DNA of 64,000 nucleotides from Agelas oroides (lineage: Eukaryota; Porifera; Demospongiae; Agelasida; Agelasidae). The notes below the pieces were generated by a model that ran no database searches, was not told the origin of the DNA, and saw nothing but the letters and a program-made list of their open reading frames with translations. The number at the start of each line of letters is the position of its first letter. Position 1 is the first letter of the stretch. Below, piece after piece: positions 1 to 9,975 of the stretch. The stretch covers positions 13,399,996 to 13,463,995 of the forward strand of contig OX422184.1 in NCBI GenBank assembly GCA_949130485.1. The letters run 5' to 3'. The position numbers and the translations under genes are program-made.

Positions 1-762
1 ACGCCCGCCATGGCTACTATTTATTTCGCTGTTTGTTTTTGTGTGGCTATTTGAGGGTGGTGTCTATTACTTCAGTGGAAAGCCCATTGGTATCAATGAC
101 GGCTGGCTCAGGTATATATGTACAGGCCGGGTAATTCAATGAGGCTTGAGGCCACGGAGCCATTTTGCCATTGGGTAGACTCTCTACTTCTCGGCAGTTA
201 GCCAAAATGCAATGACTGATAGACACTGGCAGTAGTATGCACAGCCTCTCAGTCCCACTGTCAGCGGTGAAAACCAGTCATAGAACATGAACAGTCCTAG
301 TGCTAGCTTAGTACCACCATTGGCAGTTGTTTAAGTGTTTGTGTGGTTCGTTTACTAGACTATTCAAGGGTGGCATTTACTTTGCTGAGCGCTTCTGCTA
401 CAATTTGAGGGTGGCAATTATTTGAGAGCAGCATCTAATCGAAGAAATATGGTATTTGACATAAAAAGTGCTAGCTTGTAAACTGGGAGTACCTGCCTCC
501 GCTGCCAGCTCATTGGGGAAAGGTGGAACTGCCAAAAATAGAAACAACATAAACAAAGTAAGAGATGAATTTACATAGAACGAGGGTGCTGCATTATAAT
601 CCAATACCTGAATTGAAAGTATCACTCTCCGATTCCCTTCTCTTAAGCAAGGGTGGGCTTGCAACTAGGTAGAAAATAATATGGGCTCAAACAGCAACAT
701 TACACAAAGGTGTGCAAGGTCAAAGTGGAAGGAATTATATAAATATAAAGCAAACATTTTAC
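1..762. other. No gene recognised
   Basis: Non-repetitive sequence without an exon I can support. It lies downstream of the last recognised exon of the minus-strand gene ending near 763, so it could hold that gene's 3' exons or UTR; short open stretches here show no family resemblance. Confidence 0.3.
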
Positions 763-3700
763 CTGGACTCCCAAGGGGATCTGATCGGTGCGGAACAGGT
801 GCCGGAATGGGTGAAGGGCTGAGACTTGACTTTTTGGCTTTGCTCTTCAAAATCTTGTCAAACTTTCCCTCCAAACGATCCAGCTGCATTTGCATTTTGG
901 TAAGGGTCTGTAGTTGGAGAAGGCATCATCAATTAATCAGAGTAACTTTAGACCTGTAAGGCAACTTACAGTACTTAGATCACAGGACCAAATAGTTCTA
1001 CGATGAGCCTACGCATATACAAACAGATATGGTTATTTGCAACACAGAATAGCAGCTTAGAATACATTTTGATATGATACCTCAGATGCAGATGATATGT
1101 AGGAAGCACTATCATCCTCACTTTCATACTCTAGTAGGGTAGCAGTATTGCTTGAGTAGAGTGTTTCCTCCATTGGAGGGAGGGTGGTAGAGGCCGGGAT
1201 AGTAGTTGGTTGCATCGGAGGGAGTGTGGTAGTGGCTGGAATGTGTGTTGGCTGCATTGGAAGGAGGGGTGAGAAGGGGGCTGGCTGCATTGGAGGAAGG
1301 GCTGGGATGGTGGTCGGCTGTATAGGAGTGAGGGTGGTAGTGACTGGGATGGGGGTCGGCTGTACTGGAGGGAAGGTGGTAGTGACCGGGATGGGGGTCG
1401 GTTGTATCGGAGGAGTGTGGTAGTGGCTGGGATGGGAGTTGGCTGTATTGGAGGGAAGGTGGTAGTGACTGGGATGGGGGTTGGTTGTATCGGAGGGAAG
1501 GTGGTAGTGGCTGGGATGGGAGTTGGCTGTATTGGAGGGAAGGTGGTAGTGACCGGGATGGGGGTCGGCTGTATCGGAGGGATTGTGGTAGTGGCTGGGA
1601 TGGGAGTTGGCTGCATTGGAAGGAGGGATGAGAAAGGGGCTGGCTGCATTGGAGGAAAGGCTGGGATGGGGATCGGCTGCATCGGAGAGAGGGTGGTAGA
1701 GGCTGAAATGGGGGGTTGCTGCATTGGAGGGAGGGCAGTAGAGATTGAGATGGGGTTGGCTGCGTCGGAGGGAGGGCAGTAGAGACTGAGATGGGGGTTG
1801 GCTGCGTCGGAGGGAGGGCAGTAGAGGCTGAGATGGGGTTTGGCTGCGTCGGAGGGAGGGCAGTAGAGGCTGAGATGGGGTTTGGCTGCGTCGGAGGGAG
1901 GGCGGTAGAGATTGAGATGGAGGTTGGCTGCATCAGAGGGAAGGTGGTAGTAGTTGGAATGGGGGTTGGCAGTGTTTGAGGGAGGGTGGTAGTGGCTGGA
2001 TCATTGCCAACAATCCCCAGAGCTTTCAGCAGTGTCTGGCTTAGTATCACGTTGGTCTGTTGCTGTACCTAGAGAAAAGTCAGTAACAAGTATGTGTATC
2101 ATACTGGATCTAACTGTCAGTTATCATTATAAATTGAGGCAAATAATCAAAAGTCAAGGTGTAAACAACAAGGTTAGGATGACTTGAGTCAGAACATGGA
2201 CCGTTAATGGCTTATCAATCGAACAGCATATCCTCATCCTATAGTTCACATGGTCATATAACCTGGAGGAAAATAGAGTGCCTCTGTACCTTTTCTTTTG
2301 ACTTGGGTCTTTTTCCTGCCTTGGAAGTAGTTGCCTTGGGTTTGGACGCAGATGCTTGTGATGCTTTCCCTAATGATGTAGGTAGCAGACAATGGAAGTT
2401 TAGTTCAATTTTGCACATGCTGTACACCAACATGGCAGCTCAACTTTAGTATATTGAATTGAGATGACATGATGAAAAAGCTCTATAAAACAGACATCTT
2501 CACCTATGTAAAAGGGAATTGCTAACAGGATACATTCTATGGTTAATGGCCTACCTTTGAATCGCACCTTCACAGTTTTCTCTTCCACTACAAAGAAAAT
2601 AGTAATGTACAAAAATATCAGGAAACCAACCAACTTATGACAGTATAAATTAAGCTTCAACTAGATGAACCACACTGCTTGAACATGCTGGGCACCAATG
2701 CTTTGCTGTAGGAAGTTTTGCTACAGTGGCCAAAATGTACAAGCAAGCTCTGCAGGTCTTCAACTATGCCGTTCATCCACCCACGCAATGTAGTGTTAGC
2801 TAAGCAATTAGTTGGAGCACGTGTACAAATTAATTAAAACTGCCACAGGCATGCACATGCACGCAAAAACTATAACACAATACACTAGGGCAGTTATGTG
2901 CTTCGAGTTCTCTGGCAGTACTGGTACAAGTATACACCACACACACACACACACACATACACACATCAATTTCACGGCTTCTATTGTACGATTTGACCTG
3001 ACTTACGAGCAAGTCTCTTCGAAAGTGGAACTGAGCACTGAGCTCGACGAGTTGGCCTCTTTGTCGGAGAACCTTCTTCAGACATTCTCAGCAGACGATT
3101 GGCTCTCAGCAATCCTTTTCGAAGTTCTCACGTCCAGACGAAAAACCACATTCCGTTCCGGAACGGGGTGTGACCAGTTAGAGTGAAAATGGATGAGACG
3201 GAGTGCATCATGGTAGCTGATCCTGACACAGATTCTACTGAAAGGTACAGTCGACAATCGATCGATCGTTGCCAACCTCCCACACACCAACATAAAGCAC
3301 TTGGAACCAACGAATCCGTGAGGGGTTTTTGCTACTTCCTGGATATGTTTTATATGTGGTTGCTGAAATCAAAATGGGTGCCTATATTCATGGGGTGCTT
3401 ATTTTGTGTGTGTGCTTATTATCCCGATTTTACGGTATCGCAACATCTCAAATCTTTCTAGGTTGCTGCCAGTGAACCCCTCGAATACACCTTTTACGAT
3501 TGTTCCATCACTGTAGTGGACGTCCTTCCCCCCACATTTAAGCATGAGGTCTCGAATCCATTGATAAACATTTGGTAAGATTTCTGCATCAGGCAGACAT
3601 GCTGTGGGAAGAGAAAGATAACATGAGTGAAGTAGGAGGTCACTTAGCAGAAGTCATGTTATCTAAACTTGTCAGTTAACCAAACTTGTAGCTCGATGCA

Positions 3701-5280
3701 GGAACAAAAACTAGAGGATTGACAACACCGAACGCAGCCATTATATAACTCACAGGATACATAGCTACATTTGTACTGGCCTAATCAAGGTGTAAACATT
3801 CTTGTAACATACACTATGGTGGACCCAATGAAGTGCGTGATGTTTTTATAGAACATAAAACTATTCTTACAGGGTTGTACTACCAACATCCGAATGGCCC
3901 AGAATACACTTTTGAACTGCTGACAAGTGTGTTGAAACCACTGACTGGGGTTCCGACAACCGACAGAATACTTCCACCATAGACATTGTGGTTTTTGCTG
4001 GACGTAGCCCACATGAGAGGCAACTGAAACTACATTTGGTTTATTACAAATAAAAAATAAAAAAGTCCTTAAGCAGCAATTAGAGCATTTGGCCTTCAAA
4101 TGCTCAATCACTTCAAAGTTTTCAACAGTTTCTCTGATAGAGGCAATTGATAAGTAGATTGAGAGAAACATTGAAACAACTTTGAAAGCTAGTCCTTTTT
4201 TGTCCATATGGCTGATGAATGTGAGGATGTTTGCATACAGGGGGAGCTATCTATATGTTGTAGATGGGTAGTAAATGAGCACTTGGAATAGCATTTTATG
4301 ACCTGCGTATTAAATCTCTTGATGCGAGAGCTCTAACCTCAGCAATTTTTACACTGACTAAAAGGTTTAGAATACAAAAGGCTAATAGAACGGGGGTAGG
4401 ATAAAAACAATGCTGGAGTTCAAACAAGGATACGTACACTAGCACCAGCTTCATTTTAACAGAGCTGGTGAGGTAAGCACAAGAAAGTGGATTGACATAT
4501 GTAGAGTGCCAGCAGGCTAATAATTTATACTACATAACTTTACACAAAGTGCCAGCAGGCTAATAATTTACAATACATCATAACTTTACACAAAATGTCA
4601 GCAGGCTAATAATTTACACTACATAACTTCAAACAAAGTGCCAGCAGGCTAATAATTTACACTACATCATAACTTCAAACAAAGTGCCAGCAGGCTAATA
4701 ATTTACACTACATAACTTCAAACAAAGTGCCAGCAGGCTAGTAATTTACACTACATAACTTCAAACAAAGTGCCAGCAGGCTAGTAATTTACACTACATA
4801 ACTTTACACAAAGTGCCAGCAGGCTAGTAATTTACACTACATAACTACAAAGTGCCAGCAGGCTAAGCTAATAATTAATTAACCTAATGATAACCTTATC
4901 TTTAGTAGTTTTTACACTAAAAATATCAGGATAATTTTTTAAAAATTCTCTTGAAGCCAGAAGCTTCGTCTGGATAAATGAAAAGAGCCTCTATAGGCTT
5001 GGAGCACAACCATCATTGGCTCCGTCCCGCCCCGCTGTTTGAGAAACTTTTTGCATAATTAATGAAGTGGGTATTCGTACCCACTTCCCCTATTGTAACA
5101 TGTCTGCCAACCTAGGGAGAACAAACAAACGGGATAACTTCAGAAGTGGAATGTTGTCAAGACAAGGCCACTGATACACAACAAACTTACATTACTGACC
5201 GACACATAATGTGTCCACCCAAAAATGCATCGATTATGGAATGCTTTGGTGGCACTTGATGCTCCAATCGGGTCCATGTA
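763..5280 (-). CDS. Multi-exon gene with Pro/Thr-rich repeat region, function unknown
   Basis: Unrecognised minus-strand gene assembled from exons with good splice borders: 5191-5280 (starts YMDPIGASSATKAF), about 3461-3601 (includes VYQWIRDLMLKCGGKDVHYS), about 2559-2591 (EEKTVKVRFK), about 2289-2372 (Lys-rich, KASQASASKPKATTSKAGK), 1081-2068 and 763-909. The 1081-2068 exon opens with VQQQTNVILSQTLLKALGIV and then becomes tandem 14-residue repeats of the type QPTPIPVTTTFPPI, ending in an acidic Ser-rich tail. The last exon seen has a short amphipathic segment (KMQMQLDRLEGKFDKILK) and a Pro-rich tail. Within the repeat the frame changes at least twice, so this copy may be damaged, or the repeat is an unstable tract. 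The 5' and 3' ends are not defined and joins between exons are inferred. It could be more than one gene. Composition suggests a largely disordered, possibly nuclear, protein. Confidence 0.45.
1184..1985. repeat. Coding minisatellite, about 42-bp unit, G-rich on plus strand
   Basis: Tandem degenerate units of about 42 bp (core GGGATGGGGGTCGGCTGTAT then a GGAGGGAAGGTGGTAGTG-like part). The unit is a multiple of three, so read on the minus strand it encodes 14-residue Pro/Thr repeats. Occasional 1-base indels, for example near 1410, move the peptide motif between frames. Strong strand asymmetry (G on plus, C on minus). Confidence 0.9.
2936..2966. repeat. (CA)n microsatellite
   Basis: An ACACAC run of about 30 bases in an intron of the minus-strand gene. 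Open frames across it are not meaningful. Confidence 0.9.
4506..4868. repeat. Tandem array of 42-46 bp units
   Basis: About nine head-to-tail copies of a unit containing GCCAGCAGGCTAATAATTTA followed by CACTACATAACTTCAAACAAA. Units differ by small indels (an extra CAT, TTACAC versus TCAAAC). It lies between exons of the flanking minus-strand gene, so it is probably an intronic minisatellite. There are no unique spacers, so this is not a CRISPR. Confidence 0.95.
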
Positions 5281-5670
5281 CTAGAGGAGGAGAGAAAACA
5301 ACATCATAGATGGTTAATCATAAAGGAAAGGTATAGTCATGCTGCAACTGACAACAGGGGCCATCTATGAAGAGCATGGATCTCAACATTCTGCTGTGGT
5401 GATAACTCAACGGTCCAGTATATCACGTCTGGACCCGTGTACTAGAACTCAGTACACACATCCGAATTTGCTAAACAGCTCCTCATATTCTTCCATCGTA
5501 TGTTCGGCCGCGTAATTCTTAATATACAGCTGTGCAGGAGGAAACCTATTATAATAATAGCCTCATTCTGAGATACTAGTGTACCCTTCCCTATAGTAAA
5601 ATGTTTCCGGAAACCAGTGGTGTAGCCAGGCTGGGGCACACTTGGGCACGTGCCCTAGCAACTAGAGGTT
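5281..5670. other. Spacer between minus-strand gene and integrase-like relic
   Basis: No exon with support. The stretch includes the region upstream of the YMDPIG exon, where further 5' exons could lie, but nothing recognisable. Confidence 0.3.
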
Positions 5671-6199
5671 GTGCCCCACCAGTGCACATATGCATGCGAA
5701 TTATCGGCACTGATAGTGTTGTTGTCGATCGCGAATCGGGTGCTAAACCATCATGAAATCGAACAGCGCAGTATTGCTATGTATATCCACAGAATTACGA
5801 GTCTGCTGTGGGTGAGAAATGAAGCCAGTGATGACTGTAGTACTGATTCTGAAGGAGAGGAGGCCATGTTACGCACCATTGATCAGCTACTACGCTCTGT
5901 TGTTCACAAGCAGGTGACATTGAGGAAGGAGATGTGCTAATGAACCAGCTGAGGCATGTCAGGGCAGCAATAATAGAACAGATTGAGACTTGCCTTATTG
6001 AGAATAACAGAAATGTTCGAGGTCGTTCTTCACTTCTACTCACAGCAGAACAATTGGCCTTCTACCTTGATCATGGCTTCAAAGTGGTTGACATAGCCAA
6101 GATGTTTGGCTGTTCAAGACGTACAATTGAGCGACGAATGAGGGAGTTTGGAATGAGCTCACGAGATCAATATACATCTATTTCTGATGAGTAACTAAC

Positions 6200-6567
6200 C
6201 AGGGCATTGGAATTGAAATGTTGGATTTGGAATGATTCTGGAATTTTGTACTTAGAGGAGTGAATGTGAATTGAATGCGAGCGAGGACATTTGTAACAGG
6301 AATGGAATAGAATAGAATTGGAGTTCTAGGCGGAATTCCACAATTCCGTACCAATTCCACACTGGGCAAGTTCAAGCTTGTATGGTGTAAAAGCCCTCTA
6401 TGAAGTAACTGTGATAAGTATATGTTCAGATTGACTCCCAGTTGTAAGGAATTGAATTGGAATGTGACCTAGTTCCAGGGCATTGGAATTGAGGCTATAA
6501 GGCAGAATCATTCAATTCACATTCATTCACCTGAAGCTTTAATTCAATTCCTATTCAACTCACCTGT
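6200..6567. mobile_element. hAT-like MITE inserted in integrase-core gene
   Basis: A 368-bp insert flanked by direct repeats TAACTAAC (6192-6199 and 6568-6575). One end begins CAGGGCATTGGAATTG and the other reads as ACAGGTGAGTTGAAT on the opposite strand, so the terminal repeats are short and imperfect. Interior is rich in GAATTG/CAATTC motifs and repeats its own first 16 bases at about 6476. An 8-bp duplication and CAGGG-like tip are typical of hAT elements. Removing the insert plus one repeat joins the frame as ...SISDE-x-LTEVVEQF..., with a TAA where GAA would be expected. Confidence 0.7.
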
Positions 6568-7170
6568 TAACTAACAGAAGTTGTAGAGCAGTTCACCTCC
6601 CTCTGCCCAAAAATCGGAGAGAAGACTGTTGATGGTATGCTGAGATCAAGAGGGATCAATGTACAGAGGCAGAGAATTAGGGAGACACTTTATAGTATAG
6701 GCCCTCATGGTGCTAATCGTCGACTGAGGAGAGCTTTGCATCGATGTGAGTACAAAGTTGAGGGTCCAAATTCATTGTGGCACGTAGATGGATACCATAA
6801 ACTGATTAGATGGCGTTTGGTTGTTCATGGTGGCATTGATGGTTACAGTCGTGTTGTTGTCTATCTCAAAGCTGCAGTAAACAATAAAGCAAGTACAGCT
6901 CTGTCAGCATTCAAAATTGGTGTTCAAGAATATGGACTACCATCACAAGTATGGACAGACTTAGGCGGTGAGAATGTTCTAATAGCTGAATATATGCTGA
7001 CACATCGTGGAACTGGGAGAAGCACTGTCATCACTGGAAGAAGCGTTCACAATCAACGAATAGAGCGCCTGTGGTGTGATATTTTCCCTGATTGCATAAG
7101 CTGCTTCTATTTCCTTTCCTACTCAATGGAGGCTGAAGGCATTCTTGACCCTGAAAATGAAATTGACTAG

Positions 7171-7356
7171 ACCTTCAATTGTACTGTGATGTGGTTGCTG
7201 ATTATGAATGTCTTGAAGCCCCGCAATCCACAGTTGATGTGGGGTCCTGTTCCTTTCAGTTCTAAGACGATGTTTGCACCATCCCAAATGGAACAAGTCC
7301 AGTTGCTGTTGTAGGATTGGAACAAAGACAAAGTGTTGGGCATACAATTGCAGCAT
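7171..7356 (-). pseudogene. Inverted C-terminal segment of integrase-core gene
   Basis: Read on the minus strand this segment encodes LQLYAQHFVFVPILQQQLDL then HRLRTERNRTPHQLWIAGL, the expected continuation of the integrase-core protein whose plus-strand frame stops at 7168-7170 right after ILDPENEID. The segment has therefore been inverted in place. Breakpoints lie near 7171 and 7356. It should not be counted as a separate gene. Confidence 0.8.
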
Positions 7357-7360
7357 CAGA

Positions 7361-8208
7361 TGATGTATGTGGGCTATTTTAAGCTTAGGTCATGCTAATA
7401 ATTGTAAATGCTTTTTGTCATAGGATTAACTGGTTTTTTACCTCTATTTAATATTGCTGTTGACTGGAAGCCGACCATAGCCAATTCCTAGCATTTGTGG
7501 AGGAAAACTGTACTAATGGCAGGGATAAAATATACCAGCAGCGCGTCTAAAAGCCAAAGGGTGAGAGGGGTGCAGTAGTCCCTGGTGCCCATTCCCCTCC
7601 TCTCCTGACCTCCCATTTCCTCTGTTGTACATGTTGGGATTTATTAGAAACAGCTATTAAGTCCACCCTCTACCTAGTGTCATGCTGCTAGAAGGCAGAC
7701 GAGTTCTTTATACCATACAGCATGTCTTAATATTATTTGTGGATTCAGAACGTATCTACAACTGTTAAATGTAGTTACTGGTGTCTACTTAGTACATCTG
7801 CACACGAAATGATCTTGTACTACTTTTCTATTAGGAGGATTATGCAGATTATGGTATTGACTGGTCTGTGTATTTACAGAGTAACATAAAGTTCTGTTGG
7901 TTCAGTATTAGCTCATAACATTTATATGTGTACAAATTAAGGGACTTGTCTCATTCCCAAGCTATAAAGAAGCAATTTCTCATATATAGTAGTAGCCTTT
8001 CATATACCCAGGCCCTCCTTGCAGAGTCTGGGTATGAGACTGCTAGTACTAGTATACAGTCATGTATTTGACGCTCTTAGAACAAATGATAAGTGCACAT
8101 GCACAGACACAGCACCAAGTTGTGTACTGAAAGTCAATCATCAGGAGACACCAAAATAACTGCCATCTGGCAATATAAAATAAACTAGTATAGCATTGTC
8201 TATGTACG
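7361..8208. other. No gene recognised
   Basis: Mixed AT-rich sequence with no exon, RNA gene or clear terminal repeat. Some may be residual 3' flank of the integrase-like gene. Confidence 0.3.
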
Positions 8209-9563
8209 TCAAACTCCACCAGAACCATCGTTTGATTTCAGTGCAAGTTCCATGTGCTCTCTGAAAGATGTGTACTCTTTGAAACAGGTAGGCAACCGTA
8301 GCTGAAGAGCACAAGTGGACGTTGTAGGCAATATGGCAGTGGGATCATGGAGAAACACTATAGAAGGACGTCTGTCAAAACCAAGGGCAGGTACACTGCT
8401 CGTACCAGTAAAGAACACCAGGATGTCTTCGAGTGTACACATGCATTCCCCTTCTGGAGTAACAAACAAGAAATATCTAAATGAATTTGGTTAGCTTCTC
8501 AGGGTTGGTCATAATCAGCTCAAGGCTAAAAGACATCATCACATGTGGTTAGGTCGTGGTTTAACATACCTGCACACTCATCCATGAAATCAACAAAATG
8601 GATATGGGCTGCCTCCTCCAGAGTTCTCTCCCTCTTGTTTGGTTTTGGTTCTGGGTCTGCAAACGTCACTGTTACTAGCACTTTTATGACAGCTGTACAT
8701 TGAGATCATAAAAGCACTTGTAATATCTGACATCATCCTTGAGGGAGACACCTAATACATCTGTTATGTACAATGTTACATAGACAAAATTTTACCTGAA
8801 CTTAAAGGAGTACTGCAGCCCTTAACAAAGAGTGGCTCCATGAGTGCTGGATGACTCCTGACGAATCTTGCAACTCCAAGAGCATGTGGTAGGCACTTTG
8901 GTCTGGCCATAGTAAACAAGGCACACAAAACGATGTTTCCAAACAGCACGACTCGATCCTTTTGATGGCTTTTTCACTCCACCAGAACCTCGTTTGCGAG
9001 TAAATGCAGCAGACATTTCTTGTCTTAGAGATAAAAATCCTTCACATCTCTTTTCTGCAATCATGCCAGCTTGTGCATGTCGCCAAGTTCCCAGTGCAGT
9101 GTTGACTCTGCTAATAATGCCTACAAAACAATCAACATGTACATGGACATTGTAGGTAAAGGTAGGCCTGGACATTGAGTCTGAAACAATAAGAGCTTGC
9201 TGGTCAGCAGTCATAAATACATGTACTGTTTAATAATGTAAGTTGCATGTGACTACAAATAATTAAGCATCCATGTTTAATAGCATATTAACACCGCAAA
9301 GAGAGCCTAATTAGCACCTCTTTCGGAATCTGCGCTGGTTCCTGCACGTGCGCTGGTCCCCACTGCCTGTCCGCTGGTCCCTGCTTGTGCGCTGGTCCCT
9401 GCTTGTGCGCTGGTCCTTGCCTGTCTGCTGGTCCCTGCTTGTGCGCTGGTCCCTGCCTGTACGTTGGTCCTTGCATGTGTACTGGCCAGAGAAGACAAGT
9501 ATCGAATGACACTTGTGCCTTTTCAAAGTTGTCTTCTCGCATTTCGAGGTCTTCTTTACTCAT
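8209..9563 (-). CDS. HECT-like E3 ligase gene, C-terminal exons
   Basis: Minus-strand spliced gene. Phase-compatible exons: one ending at 8796 (in-frame MARPKCLPHALGVARFVRSH then PALMEPLFVK), 8570-8656 (DPEPKPNKRERTLEEAAHIH, FVDFMDECA) and 8209-8453 (EGECMCTLEDILVFFTG, VPALGFDRRP, TTSTCALQLRLP, stop). The pattern FTG..-VPALGF-...-TSTCALQLRLP matches the C-lobe of HECT-type ubiquitin ligases of the G2E3-like kind, and the Cys in STC would be the ubiquitin-accepting residue. A possible first exon starts at 9561-9563 (MSKEDLEMREDNFEKAQ) and runs into Gln-Gly-Pro repeats; its join to the rest is not established, and the 8822-9180 part shows competing frames. A complete HECT N-lobe was not found, so this may be a short HECT-like relative or a partial copy. 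Confidence 0.6.
9335..9485. repeat. 18-bp minisatellite
   Basis: About eight tandem units of CTGGTCCCTGCTTGTGCG with small variations. The 18-bp length keeps all frames open; on the minus strand it reads as repeats of six residues such as QGPAHK. It lies in the putative first exon of the HECT-like gene. Confidence 0.9.
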
Positions 9564-9707
9564 CGTCAGAACACGTGTTCAGTTGGGGCACACACAGCGG
9601 TAAATACCGGGTTCTAGGCTCACGTGAGCCGCGAGAAAAGGCGCGGCGCGCGCAGTCAGGAAGATCCTCATTGAATAGTAGTTATTGGTAGTTATAATCA
9701 GTTAGGA

Positions 9708-9975
9708 AATCGATTGCCGAAACTCGATTTTGGAAACTCGATCAGTGGAAATCGCCCAACTGAACAATCGATTCTATGAACATGATACCCGATTCTGGAG
9801 ACACGATAATCAGTCTAAAGTCGATAATCGATTTTTGAAACACGACAATTGATTTTTGGAAACAGGACAATCGATTTTTGAAACACGACAATCGATTTTG
9901 GAAGCAGGATAATTGATTTTTGAAACACGACAATCGATTTTGGAAACGTGATGATCAATTGTCTGATTTCAATAA
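9708..9975. repeat. Degenerate 20-21 bp tandem repeat with ATCGATTTT core
   Basis: Ten or more diverged copies of a unit like CAATCGATTTTTGAAACACGA, alternating with GATTTTGGAAACAGGA variants. No coding potential. It lies upstream (5') of the minus-strand HECT-like gene. Confidence 0.85.

Larger units (their letters stand above)
5671..7360 (+). pseudogene. Integrase-core (rve-like) gene, disrupted
   Basis: Remnant of a gene of the animal integrase-core type (related to Ginger/retroviral-type DDE integrases). In order: an N-terminal stretch ending SEGEEAMLRTIDQLLRSVVH; a frame change near 5930; a helix-turn-helix segment (5940-6190: AEQLAFYLDHGFKVVDIAKM, then FGCSRRTIERRMREFG); then, after an insertion, the catalytic core at 6590-7170 with HVDGYHKLIRW, HGGIDGYSRVVVYL, WTDLGGEN and GRSVHNQRIERLWCD. 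The core looks like a DDE fold: D in HVDGYH, D in WTDLGGEN, and a likely E in RIERLW. The coding sequence is interrupted at 6192 by a stop and a 376-bp insert, and its C-terminal part (HRLRTERNRTPHQLW) is present only on the opposite strand at 7171-7356. The copy cannot encode the full protein. Confidence 0.8.

Noticed and set aside
1184-1979. Plus-strand Gly/Val-rich frames (GCIGGKVVVAGMGV repeats)
   Set aside because: Shadows of the minus-strand Pro/Thr-rich coding repeat; the minus strand has supporting splice sites and neighbouring exons.
2830-3186. Open frames over the (CA)n tract near 2.9 kb
   Set aside because: Microsatellite-driven openness, no motif, inside an intron of the minus-strand gene.
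4506-4868. Regular direct repeats resembling a CRISPR array
   Set aside because: The whole 42-46 bp unit repeats with no unique spacers, and the DNA is eukaryotic; it is a minisatellite.
7123-7356. Separate minus-strand gene ending the integrase region
   Set aside because: Its sequence is the missing C-terminus of the plus-strand integrase-core gene, so it is an inverted segment rather than a gene.
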